Source: Lotus japonicus
Lineage: Eukaryota; Streptophyta; Magnoliopsida; Fabales; Fabaceae
Direction of reading: 5' to 3'
DNA: 64,000 bases
NCBI RefSeq assembly: GCF_012489685.1
Contig: NC_080043.1
Span: 31,032,743 to 31,096,742 of the forward strand
Position numbers and translations under genes: made by a program. A model generated the notes under the pieces. That model had not been told where the DNA came from and made no database searches. It saw only the letters and a program-made list of their open reading frames with translations. Of this stretch, positions 24,201-34,736 are shown piece by piece; within the stretch, counting starts at the first letter, position 1, and each line of letters begins with the position of its first letter.

Positions 24201-25100
24201 CTGGCCGAGGACCACCTGCACCACCTGCACCACCTTCATCTTCATCGGACGAGGAGGACCCATCCGAGATCGAGGCTGATGTTGACGCACCTGTCGCGCC
24301 ACTTCCTGCTACTGCTGTCGATCCTACCGACGTTGCGTCGTCCTCGAGGCTCGTGGAGCCGAAGAGGGAGCCTGTTGTTCCATCTGCTTCTCGCCGTTTT
24401 CCGTTTACTCCATCACGCGGCTACCGTGTGGAACCCCTGGTTCGTGTGGTGGAGGAGGATGTCCTTTATGAGGAGGTAGATGTTGAGATGGGCTCGACTA
24501 GGGTTGTTCGCAGGACAGTTAGGAAGGAGGTCGTGGACTTGGATACCGAGATGATCACGGTGGACTCTGACTCCAACACCGACGTTGACAGCTACTCGCC
24601 GAGCGACGAGGATGAGGAGGAGGAGCTTTGAGCGGTACTGGGAGGGTAGGTTTAGGCAGGCGTCATATTTTGTGTAGAGCTCTGATTCGTTTTGCTTTTG
24701 GGATAGGGTAGGTTCCCGACGCATGGCTTTTTGTGTGGTTCTCTTACTGAGGGATCACAGTGAGTCAGTCGGACTGTAGGGGTCTTTCCTTAGGCCATTT
24801 TGAGGCCGACTTTCTCTTGGAGGATTGTATTTATAACTTTATCACTCACGTTTCTGGATTTGTACATATTTGCCTACGGGCACACTACTTTGGAGTCACT
24901 GCGAGGGCGCGTGAGTGCAGCTGAGGCTGTACATGTTTATATGATGTACATCGGTTAGTTTAGTTTGTTGGGCTATGTCTTTACTTTCTATCGCTTTATT
25001 AAAAAGAGAAAGAGAATCAAACGAAAAAAAAATATACCTGTTTTCCACGTAAAGTTTATTTTTGAGTTACTAAAGTGACACCTGGAAATCGGGGTGTTCA
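21226..25100 (+). repeat. 3' LTR of element F
   Basis: 3875 bp, matching the 5' LTR. The last bases are GTGTTCA where the 5' LTR has GTTACA. The flanking TSD CCTAG follows at 25101-25105. It holds the TATA at 21917-21924, a donor at 22055|22056, a 78-nt candidate exon at 22728-22805 with donor at 22805|22806, and an acceptor at 23965|23966 before the LTR-encoded frame. Confidence 0.92.
23966..24631 (+). pseudogene. LTR-encoded gene in F 3' LTR (one nonsense codon)
   Basis: The same gene as at 11317-11972, starting at ATG after CTGCTGCCAG. Here the frame is continuous to the stop at 24629-24631, except for a TGA at 24191-24193 where the 5' LTR copy has GGA. It also has an extra CCACCTGCA unit of nine bases near 24215-24235. 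The 5' copy lacks this nonsense codon but has a one-base deletion, so each copy carries a different lesion and the ancestral frame was open. C-terminal motifs are as in the 5' copy. Confidence 0.6.
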
Positions 25101-26584
25101 CCTAGACCTTATACATGTAATGCTTGGATGATGGATTGAATAAAATGAGATTTTGGTTAAGTTTGAGTTTTGACAGATTTTAGCTGTCACCTTGTGTGAA
25201 TTTTTAGAGGGACTTCACAACCTCATTTGGGAAAACTTCCTTCATGAGAGTTGTAACCCTTTAAGTTAAGAAAATTCTCGAAGTGGAATCAGGTCATTCC
25301 GACCTCTGTAGCTCGAGATATTCGCGTTTTAGTGACGGTGATTCTGGCTGTACAGTACCAGCGAATTGTTTTCTTTTAATTCCGAGTTTACTTGTGAAAT
25401 TACAAAGAGGGGCCTAGGTTTTAAGTGTGTGATTAGTGGGTCAAGGTTATTATGGGTTTGGGCTAAGAGAAAAGCAAACCCTAGCCAATTGAGTTGCTGG
25501 CCGTGGGTAATAGGGGGTAAAGGGGGGAGAAAACCCTTATTTTTCATTCCCAATCAGAAGTAGAAACCCCACACATCATCATTCACGTAACACACACAGA
25601 GAGAAAGAGGAGGGAACTCGAGAGAGAGGAAGGAAGAGGAGGCCGTCGTTGCCCTAGCCACCGCCGACCGCACGCACGCACGCGAGAGAGAAAGGGAGAT
25701 TGCGAGTGAGAGAGAGAGGCCGAGAGCAAGGAGGAGAAAGGGAGAGACTTGGAAAACAAGAAACCAGAACTTTGCTCTTCACGTTCATCTTTTCTTCAAG
25801 CCTAAGGACCAAGGTAAGGGCTGGTCTAGGTTGGGCAGGTTTCTCTAAGGAATTTGCCAGGATTTGCCATGAGAAACACCATGAGTTTGATTGCTTTTGC
25901 ATGACTTTATGTTCATGTTTGCTTGGTGGACTTTTCTTCATAAAATACCATGAAGATGATTCTCAAAACCTTGTTCATGCCATGACCTATGATTTTATGT
26001 GAGTTTTGTCATGATACTTGATGAATTTGGGTTGTTTTACACTTGCCATAACTTGATCTTTGCTAAGAGTTCGAATCTGCAATTTTGGGTGAATATTTGA
26101 TTGATTTGGGGCTGTACCTAGACCTATGTGATCAAGGGGAAGAAAGAAGAAAAAGATTTGAAACCCTAAGGGCCATTATGGGCTCGGCCGAACCCTAGTT
26201 TTTGGGGGTTTGGTGGTTTCTTTCCTTGTCTTGATTGCACAAGTCTTTGGTACCGTGTTTGATGACTTTACCATGATTTTATGTATGAAAGGCATGCAAT
26301 ATGAGGACATGATTAAGTATATGTGAGATGGATGATGCTTATGCTAATGATTGTGAACCAAGGGTCGCTTATCTAGCCGTAATCCCCTTGTATATTGAGA
26401 CTGTTGATGTTACCTTTGTAATATGTTTTTCAAGACTCTAGGATTGACTTTAGAGCCATAAAAACCAAGAGAATGAGACTTAATGAGATTTAACTCGCTT
26501 GCAAGTAAACTTAATTTAACGGACATAGGTCGGTGTAGACTATGGTCCATGAGAACGATGGGCTTGCAAGCGAGGGAGACTTGT

Positions 26585-26730
26585 GGATTTGCTGTGTTGG
26601 TCTCCACGTGATAACCATGATTGAGTCATGGGATAGGGATTGACTGTGTTGGTCTCCCTGAGATTTGTGGATTGACTGTGTTGGTCTCCACGTGACTTGG
26701 GTCGACTGTGTTGGTCCCCTTGTGATTGTG
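26585..26730 (+). repeat. Tandem repeats in the A LTR
   Basis: GACTGTGTTGGTCTCC (or a close variant) recurs about four times at short, uneven spacing, interleaved with GTGGATT or CACGTGA. B has a related but different expansion at 29610-29740. Confidence 0.7.
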
Positions 26731-26917
26731 CATCTGCGGATGTTCGAGATTGGCCAAGGTGTTTTGGTGGGTTGTGTGAAGTGAGGATCTGTTAGCCTAA
26801 CCGACTAATTATTGATGAAATCTCATAAGAGACATTAAATTTTATAAGTGTTGATTACTGATTATTATTTGTTTTTGCTGTCGACCTGACCCTGCTTGTT
26901 TGTTATGTGTCTTATTT

Positions 26918-26930
26918 GGGGGGGGGGTAG
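26918..26930 (+). promoter_or_regulatory. G10 tract and splice acceptor before the LTR gene of A
   Basis: Ten G residues at 26918-26927 followed by TAG|ATG. B has the same arrangement with 8 or 12 G in its two LTRs. The TAG is a plausible intron acceptor paired with the donor at 25813|25814, giving an intron of 1117 bp. Confidence 0.5.
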
Positions 26931-27418
26931 ATGGTGACCACCAAGACAGTGGAAGCCATCGTGATATGGGAGATGGTGTTGAGTGAGCCTGAGGATGACC
27001 GGCTCTGGGTGACCGACCCGTCTGGAGTCCGCAGAACTCGTAGGAAGGGACATACATGGAAGAGTCGTAGAGAGACAGATCCTTGGGGATGGGGTGGTCA
27101 TGTTGCCTCACTTTCCTGCTCGAATCATGGGAGGACGAGGAGGATCCTTCAGAAGAGGCTACAGCTGAATCACCGCTGATGGGGGAAAAGGATGCAGTGG
27201 AGTCTTCTCCACCGGAGCCGAAGCAAGCTAGCCATGTTGATGAATATGGAGACATGCCCGCATTGGAGCCTATTCCGGATGCCACTGAAGAACGACCGCC
27301 TAGGAAGAGACAATGTGGATGGCTTTCAGGATCTGAAGGTGAACCAGCTTATCCAATGAAGAGTCGAGTTGCCAAGGACTCGGAGGTCATATACATCTCT
27401 AGTGACGACGAGGATTAG
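26931..27418 (+). pseudogene. LTR-encoded gene in element A (frameshifted)
   Basis: It starts MVTTKTVEAIVIWEMVLSE at the ATG abutting the acceptor, then LWVTDPSGVRRT, the same order as in F and G2. The second half is in another frame and has a TAG at 27068-27070. It then reads ESWEDEEDPSEE, a proline-rich acidic linker, a basic PPRKRQ patch and the tail VIYISSDDED with stop at 27416-27418. The tail is a good match to a SUMO-interacting motif with phosphorylatable serines. The frame change near 27040-27070 and the TAG make this copy a pseudogene. Confidence 0.55.
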
Positions 27419-27781
27419 AGTCGAGACTTTTCTATGTTGGGGTTTTTCTATGAGAGCTGTATCGAATTTTAATTTACTTTATCTGTTGGATTATTATTTA
27501 TTTCTGTTTTTGAGATCACTTATGAACTTGGTTTTAGGCTTTGCCATCGGATTCAATTTTGTACTTTTGGATTTATTCCTCGATTTTATTTTAAATGCTA
27601 TTTTATTCAGAAATGCATGATTTGGTTATTCCGCAAATTTATCCGTAAAGTTTCAAGAGTTTCGCAATTAATGAACTTTTGTCATTAAATCAAGATTAAT
27701 AATTGAACGGCGAAAATTCTTTACGAAAATCCTGACGTTTGGTTTACTGTGTGACACTCGAGAAATCGGGGCGTTACATTG

Positions 27782-27796
27782 TGGTATCAGAGCTCC
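27782..27796 (+). other. tRNA-Met primer-binding site of A
   Basis: TGGTATCAGAGCTCC lies three bases after the LTR end. It is complementary to the 3' end of initiator tRNA-Met, the usual primer in chromoviruses. Confidence 0.85.
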
Positions 27797-28057
27797 GGTT
27801 GAGAAACCAGAGCACTAAAGGTTTTGGGTTTACGAGTTTCCGAACTCGTTGGTGTTTTTGTCTTTGATAAAGATGTTTTCAAAGCTTCACGGTGAGATTG
27901 GGCAGACTTGTGTGCTAAGATGTTTGCTTGGCTGTGATTGTCTTAATAGTATCATTGCCGTGATACTTGAGATAGATTATTTATTGTATACTTAGATATT
28001 TATTTTAATTGAGGGCACTGACATTGGGCTGTGGTTTTATTTCTAAGCAGGATCATC

Positions 28058-28952
28058 ATGCCTCCGAGACAGGACCCAACCAATGCTCAGCTTGCTCAAG
28101 CAATGGCACTGCTGGCTCAGGTGATGACCCAGCAGGCTGCCACTGTTGCTGCCCAAGCCGCAACACAGCTTCAGCGGGAAGCTGAAGAGAACACCAGGAG
28201 GGCTGAAGAGGATGCCAGAAGGGCACCGAGGGCTGAGAGGGAGCTGGCACAGGTCCAGATCCGTATGAGGACTGACTTCAACCGCCATGGACCACCCAAG
28301 TTCCAAGGCGAAGTTGAACCCGAGAAAGCTGATCTTTGGATTCAGGAGATGGAGAAAATCTTTGAGGCTCTCCACACTCCTGATGCTGAGAAGGTGAACT
28401 TGGCGACCTTTATGCTGAAGGGTGACGCTGAGTAGTGGTGGAGGAGTGTCAGACAGTTGATGACTGCTAACCATGTGGCCATCACTTAGGAGTCTTTCAA
28501 AAAGGCTTTCATGGAGAAGTACTTTCCAAAGACTGCCAGGGAATACATGGAGAATCAATTCCTCAACCTGAGACAGAGGTTGATGACTGTGGGGGAATAT
28601 GCTGCAAGACTGGAGACCCTGTCCAAACATTTTCGCTTTTTCCAAGTGCAAGTGGATGAATCGTACCTATGCAACCGATTCATGAGGGGTTTGAGGAATG
28701 ACATAGAAGAGTCTGTGAGGCCTTTGGGAATCAGAGTTTTCCAACAGTTGGTAGAGAAAGCTCGTGAGGTGGAGTCAATGAAGAATCGCCAGAGAGGCAA
28801 GTCTGACAGCGGAGGACCGATCCGTTATGGAGAGAAACAGACCGAAAGGTTTGATGGACAGCGTCAAGCGGGTAGGTTTGACAGGGGCAAGGCACCGATG
28901 AGGAAGCCTTACCAGCGTCCTGCTGATAAGGTATCGTTTGCTGGAAGGGGTG
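28058..28952 (+). pseudogene. A gag, N-terminal two thirds, broken and cut by B
   Basis: It starts MPPRQDPTNAQLAQAMALLA and includes PPKFQGEVEPEKADLWIQEM. Two in-frame TAG codons occur, at 28433-28435 and 28487-28489, the latter where a tryptophan-type codon is likely; downstream the frame remains open (MEKYFPKTAREYMENQFLNL to SFAGRG). Element B is inserted after base 28952; the frame continues at 41915 with two zinc knuckles. The product would be the structural gag polyprotein. Confidence 0.85.
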
Positions 28953-29286
28953 TGTAACGCCCCGATTTCTCGAGTGTTACACAGTAACTAATTAACCAAT
29001 TTTCGTAAAGAGTTTTCGTCGATTCACTTATTAATCTTCAATTAATGACAAACCTTTCATTTTACGAAAACTCTTGAAACATAACCTTTCCAAAAACACG
29101 CGGAAGTAACCAACATCGTAAAACTTTTTAAATAACCAACTGTAAAGAGTACGAATCAAAGGCCTGAATGAAAATAAAGATTACATCAAAACTTGTTCAT
29201 TCGAATTTAAGCAATAAAATTGTTCGATACCAACACTTCGGAAACTCTCAACCCCAACAGAAAACAAAAGACTCTCAACCCAAACC

Positions 29287-29397
29287 CTATTCCTTAGCCT
29301 CTTCCTCTTCCTCTGAAGTGTAGTCGTCCTCCGGTATTGGCACGTCACGTAGCATCAACTCCCAAGAATGAGTCGTCGCCATTATCTTCACGACCAT
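29287..29397 (-). CDS. Short LTR-encoded frame in B 3' LTR (36 residues)
   Basis: It reads MVVKIMATTHSWELMLRD, then IPEDDYTSEEEEEAKE and TAG. The ATG directly follows TAG of a G-tract acceptor, exactly as in A. The W-E-x-M-L start and acidic end resemble a shortened version of the gene in A, F and G2. The copy in the other LTR (35073-35183) is identical in this frame. It may be a real mini-protein, or the relic of a longer gene after internal deletion. Confidence 0.4.
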   Translation of the reverse strand: MVVKIMATTHSWELMLRDVPIPEDDYTSEEEEEAKE

Positions 29398-29609
29398 CTA
29401 CCCCCCCCAAATAAACACATAGCAAACAAGCAGGGTCAGGTCCAACAAAAAGAATGATAATGACAAAATCAACAACAACATATATAATATAAGTACATTA
29501 TATGTCTTTTATGGGAAAAAGTCAGTTACTAACGGAATCTCACTTCACACAACCCACCAAAACTTCCATGGCCATCTTCGTGCTTCCGCAGAGGCACGGT
29601 TTTCACGGT

Positions 29610-29740
29610 GACCGCAGTCAACCAAATCACGTGGAGCCGCAATGATCCACAAAAGTTCACGGTGACCACAGTCAACCAAATCACGTGAAGCCACACCGGC
29701 CCACAAGGTTCAAGGGAGACCGCAGTCAACCCAAATAACT
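29610..29740 (-). repeat. Tandem repeats in the B LTR
   Basis: Units containing GACCGCAGTCAACC (once GACCACAGTC) and AATCACGTG recur three times. The second LTR has the same array at about 35395-35525. It is the counterpart of the GACTGTGTTGGTCTCC array in A. Confidence 0.7.
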
Positions 29741-31706
29741 CCCTCGCGTGCAAGGTACCATCGTTCTCATGGACCATAGTCTACCTGACCTATGTCCAAA
29801 TTATTCACATTTACTTGCAAGCGAGTTTATTACACTTTTCTCTTTGTTAAGTCTCTAAAGTCAATCCTAGAGTCTTATCATACTCTTTATACAACAACCT
29901 TCACAACACAACATTCATGGGTTACAAGGGAACTACGGCTAGGTGAGCGACCCTTGAACCATTAACTGAGAAAATAAATATAATCCACGTAAAGGAACGC
30001 AAGAACATTCACTCATGCATAATATATCATCGCGACTTCAACATATTGACAGCAGAAACAACTTTCACAAAAATAGAGCCACAGAATGCATCTTTCAACC
30101 AAAAATCACGTATGATACCTTTCTAGAAATCTATTTTAAATATCTACAACTCTCTAGTTAGACACTTGTTCATTTCAGTCCCAGAATTAGGCGATATTAG
30201 GCCTTAAAGCTAACTGTCCGGAACAGGAAAAACAGCAGGTGTGACAGTTACTAAACACGACCCCCAGATCACATTACTAAACCAAAAATTATGATTTTTA
30301 TATGTCTGGAAAGATATTTCGAAAATCTACAACTTTCATTTTAATCAATTTTTCATTTGATGACCATAAACAGGTATAAAGGGGCTCTGAAGTCCGCTGT
30401 CCAGTACAGGAAACTGGCAGCGAAACTCCCATGGCTCTATGGTTTTCAAAAATAATTTTCCTTCCTTCCCCTTTGATCATGGCAATCTTGGTACAGCCCC
30501 AACAACCCAAATATCCACTCAAAATTTCAGAACCAAACATTTAGCAAGGATCATGTTATAACAAGTGCAAAATAGCACAAAACTTAACAAATACCATGGC
30601 AACTCGCATAAAATCATAGATTCAGATCATAAACAACGTTTGAGGATCATATTCATGGCTTTTCGAGAGAAAAATTCCAGCAAGCAAGCATGTACTGGAA
30701 ATCATGCAAAAACAGTCCAAAACTCAAGTTGTTTCTCATGGCAATTCATGGCATATTCCCTAAAGAACCTACCCATTCCTAGAACCAGCCCTTACCTTGG
30801 GTTCTTGGTCTGAAAAAGAAAGAAAAGATGGTCTGAAAAAGAAAGAAAAGATGAAGATTCAAGATCAAAAGGCTTGCTGTCCACGTCCTTCTTCTCCCCC
30901 TCTTCGCGGTTCCCTTTCCTCTCGCAGCTCCTCCTTCACGCGCAAGGTGTTATGGGTGGTGATGGTGGCCGGCGGTGGCTTGGATGGTGGTGGTGCTTGG
31001 AGCAAGATGAAGGAGATGGGGGTGTGTTTACGTGATTAGCTTCTGTTTTTCTGAAGTGTGAAAGAAAGAAAGAAAATTTGGTTTTTCTCTCCCTTTTACT
31101 CACAAAACTGGCGGTCAAGGGGAAAATAGTGGGCTAGGGTTGTGGTTTTTGGTTTAATGCTGATTTAAGTCAGAGGTGACAGGGTTTAATTGGTACTAAT
31201 CACCCTTTACTGCAGAAGAAAATCAAAATCTCCCTCCCTTTCCTCCTTGCAAGGCTGCGGCATCACCACTAATGGGCTAGGATTTTCATAACCCTAGCTC
31301 CTTCCTTCTCATCCAAGTCACTTGGCCCACTTAGCCTCTTCTTAATCTCCTGATCATGACCTCATAAGTTCACTAACCGACCCAAATAACGCATTAACCA
31401 AGGCTTAAGCCCAAAGTTTTAAGTTAGAGCTCGTAAGGTCTGGGCAGCTGGACCTTTGCTCACTAAAACGGAGATATCTGAAGCTACAGATATCGGATTG
31501 ACTCGAAACCACTTGGAGAATTTTCTAGACTTGAAGGGCTACAACTCTCATGAAGTAAGTTTTCCCAAATGAAGTCGTTAAGACCCTCTAAAAATTCACA
31601 CAAGTTGACAGTTCTAATCTGCCAGCTATCAAACATTGGTTAAAACTCCAATTTTATTCAAACTTCCATAAAATTGTTCCAAATTGAACTTAGGGCCTTA
31701 CAATAC

Positions 31707-31717
31707 CACCCCCCTTA
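31707..31717 (-). other. Polypurine tract of B
   Basis: On the minus strand AAGGGGGGTGG lies just before the 3' LTR start at 31702, as expected for the plus-strand primer. Confidence 0.75.
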
Positions 31718-31738
31718 AAATAGTTTCGCCCTCGAAAC

Positions 31739-34489
31739 TTAAGGGTTTACAAATAAATCGGGGTGTGACTCCCGCATCTTATCCTCTAACTCCCAGGTCA
31801 CGTCACCAGTCTCTTGGTTCCACACGACCTTCACTAAAGGCACCTCCTTGTTTCTTAAGCGCTTTATGCTTCGGTCGACGATCTTGATGGGTGGCACCTC
31901 CATTGTCAGATCATCTCTCAGCTGTATGTCGTCTGGCGTAATCACATGCGAATCATCTGCCATGTACTTCCGCAACTGCGACACATGAAGAACGTCATGG
32001 ATGTTGGATAGAAACGGTGGTAGGGCGATCCTGTACGCCACCGGTCCAACTCGCTCCGTGATCTGGTACGGCCCAATAAACTTCGGAGTAAGCTTCTTGG
32101 ACTTGATTGCCCTTCCGACACCTGTCATCGGGGTAACCCGCAAGAAGACATGGTCTCCGGCCTGAAATTCCAACTCCTTTCGTCGGTTGTCGGTGTAACT
32201 CTTTTGGCGACTCTGCGCGGTTCTCATCTTTTCCTGAATTCTCCTGACTTCCTCGGTGGTCTGATGCACCAATTCCGGGCCAATCACCAAATTTTCTCCA
32301 TCTTGATGCCAGCATAAGGGCATTCGACACCTCCGACCGTACAAAGCTTCGTAAGGTGCCATGCCGATGCTCGCATGGAAACTATTGTTGTAAATGAATT
32401 CGATCAATGGCACCATCTCATCCCAACTGCCCTTGTGATCCAACACACAGGCCCGTAGCAAATCTTCCAGCGACTGGATTGTCCTCTCTGTCTGCCCATC
32501 GGTTTTCGGATGATAGGCAGAGCTCAATCTCAACTTAGTTCCGAGGGCCTGCTGCAAGGCTCCCCAAAAGTGAGAGGTAAACCTCGGATCTCTGTCAGAC
32601 ACGATGCTGGTCGGTACACCATGTAGACGCACAACCTCAGCCACATAAATCTCCGCCAATTTCTCCACCTTGTACTCCAGGTTGATCGGGATAAAATGAG
32701 CGGTCTTTGTCAAACGATCAACAACAACCCAAATTGCATCGAACTTCCTCCGAGTTAAAGGTAAAGTCGTCACGAAGTCCATAGAAATACTGTCTCACTT
32801 CCACTCTGGGACATCTAGTGGTTGCAGCTTCCCAGCGAGCTTCTGATGCTCTACCTTCGCTTTCTGACATGTCAAGCAAGTAGAAACATACTCAGCAACC
32901 TGCTTCTTCATCCCAGGCCACCAGAAGTGAAGTTTCAAGTCCTGATACATCTTGTTCATTCAGGGATGGATACTCAGTCTACTCTTGTGTCCTTCATCCA
33001 GGATCAATCTTCTCATCTCTGCATCGTCAGGCACACATATTCGTCCCTTGCATCGCAGAATATTGTCATTCCCAATAGAGAACTCTGGTGCCTTTCCCTG
33101 AGTCACACGGTCTCGCCACTCAGCTATCCCTTCATCAGTCCCTTGTCTAGACTTGATCTCTTCCAAAAGTCCACTTGACACCGTCACCATTCCGAAACTC
33201 AGTCTTCCTGGTGCGAGCTTAACGTCCAAGCTCAGATCTCGGAAGGCCTCCAACAGTTCTAACTCCTTGACCATCATTGAGGACACATGTATAGCCTTCC
33301 GGCTGAGAGCGTCGGCTACGACATTGCTTTTCCCCGGATGGTACTGTAGAGTGAACTCATAGTCCTGAAGGAATTCCATCCACCTCCGCTGCCTCATGTT
33401 CAGATCCTTCTGATCAAATAAGTACTTTAAACTCTTATGATCGCTGTAGATCGTGAACGTACTGCCATAGAGATAGTGTCTCCAAATCTTGAGAGCATAA
33501 ACTATGGCAGCCAACTCCAAGTCATGTGTGGGGTAGTTCTTCTCATGAGTCTTCAACTGCCTTGAAGCATAGGCAATTGCTTTCTTATCTCGCATCATTA
33601 CACAACCCAAACCATTGTGTGACGCATCACAGTACACGTCATAAGGTTCTCCTTCCTTAGGTAAAGCTAGTATGGGTGCGGTAGTCAGCCGCTTCTTCAA
33701 CTCCTGGAAACTAGCCTCACACTTCTCCGTCCACGCAAACGGTTGATTCTTCTTCGTCAACTGGGTTAACGGCGAAGTCAACTTTGCATAATCTTTGACG
33801 AATCGTCTATAGTAGCCAGCAAGCCCAACAAAGCTTCTGATGTCGCTTGCCGTCTTAGGTTGCTCCCATGACAGAATCGTCTCGATCTTGCTAGGGTCCA
33901 CTGCCACACCCTGACTTGATATGACATGCCCCAAAAATTTCACCTCCTCCATCCAGAACTCACACTTTGAGCCGTTAGCATATAGCTGTTTCTCTCGCAA
34001 CACGCCCAACACCTGGCGTAGATGCTCCTCATGTTCCTCTCTACTCTTCGAGTAGATTAGGATGTCATCGATGAATACTACCACGAACTTGTCTAGGAAT
34101 GGTCTGAACACTCTGTTCATGTAGTCCATAAACACTACGGGTGCATTAGTAACCCCAAACGGCATCACAAGATATTCATAATGCCCGTATCGAGTCCTGA
34201 ATGCGGTCTTCTGGATGTCAGATTCCTTGACTCGGATCTGATGGTATCCTGACTTAAGATCTATCTTCGAGAAGATCACCGCTCCTCTAAGTTGATCCAT
34301 TAAGTCGTCTATCCGAGGCATCAGATAACGATTCTTCACGATCACTTTGTTGAGTTGTCGGTAGTCCACACATAGTCGGACCTTCAATCCTTCTGCTTCA
34401 CCAACAGCACTGGTGCACACAAACGCACACAGGCGTACACCTTGGGGCGCAAAAGGGATTCCAAAGCCCACTCTTCCTTCGATTGACAT
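31739..34489 (-). pseudogene. B RT, RNase H, integrase and chromodomain, with two nonsense codons
   Basis: Read on the minus strand. Little of RT is left upstream of [11 protein letters not shown]: the first 30-40 codons ([17 protein letters not shown]...) are out of frame or foreign, so the N-terminus is not native. RT catalytic FIDD is near 34050-34075. RNase H has [14 protein letters not shown] and [11 protein letters not shown] with its aspartate intact. TGA codons interrupt at 32960-32962, in the integrase zinc region where HPGMNKMY is expected from A, and at 32795-32797. Integrase then reads [34 protein letters not shown] and [12 protein letters not shown], ending [15 protein letters not shown]. 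All segments share one frame. Confidence 0.87.
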
Positions 34490-34720
34490 TCCATCAATCG
34501 ATCTCAGAGTTCAAACATCTTAATATAATCAAACACTTAGTCTCAAGTATCACGGCAATGATACTAACTACAGACAATCTCACAGCCAAGCAAACATCTT
34601 AGCAAACAAGTCTACCCAATCTCACCGTGAAGCTTTGAAAACATCTTTATCAAAAACAAAAACACCAACGAGTTCGGAAACTCGTTAACCCAAAACCCTT
34701 AGTGCTCTGGTTTCTCAACC

Positions 34721-34736
34721 GGAGCTCTGATACCAC
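34721..34736 (-). other. tRNA-Met primer-binding site of B
   Basis: The minus strand reads TGGTATCAGAGCTCC after the LTR end at 34739, identical to the site of A. The leader that follows (34490-34720) is homologous to the A leader at 27797-28000 and then stops being alignable where gag should start. Confidence 0.85.

Larger units (their letters stand above)
5035..25100 (+). mobile_element. Chromovirus F (Ty3/gypsy, Tekay-like), complete with two solo LTRs inside
   Basis: A full-length LTR retrotransposon inserted in the 5' LTR of A, flanked by CCTAG at 5030-5034 and 25101-25105. Subtracting the nested solo LTRs G1 and G2 with one TSD copy each leaves about 12.4 kb. The LTRs are about 3.88 kb. 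Gene order is gag, protease, RT, RNase H, integrase and a chromodomain-like C-terminus, which defines a chromovirus. Two CGA-to-TGA type nonsense codons, one frameshift and a changed RNase H residue make it non-autonomous. Confidence 0.92.
25106..27778 (+). repeat. 5' LTR of element A, main part
   Basis: It continues the LTR begun at 5022 and ends CGGGGCGTTACA, followed by the PBS. It is homologous along most of its length to the LTRs of B. A purine-rich exon-like stretch (25600-25813) ends in a good donor, CCAAG|GTAAGGGCTGGT, also present in B. An acceptor TAG|ATG at 26930|26931 starts the LTR-encoded frame. A tandem repeat of TGACTGTGTTGGTCTCC units lies at about 26585-26730. Confidence 0.85.
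28953..31702 (-). repeat. 3' LTR of element B
   Basis: On the minus strand it runs TGTAAGGCCC to GGGGCGTTACA. It differs from the other LTR by a C8 rather than C12 tract at 29401-29408 and by an extra unit of about 19 bp at 30812-30850. It contains a tandem array (29610-29740), a splice donor (junction at 30796|30795) and the short LTR-encoded frame. Confidence 0.9.
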
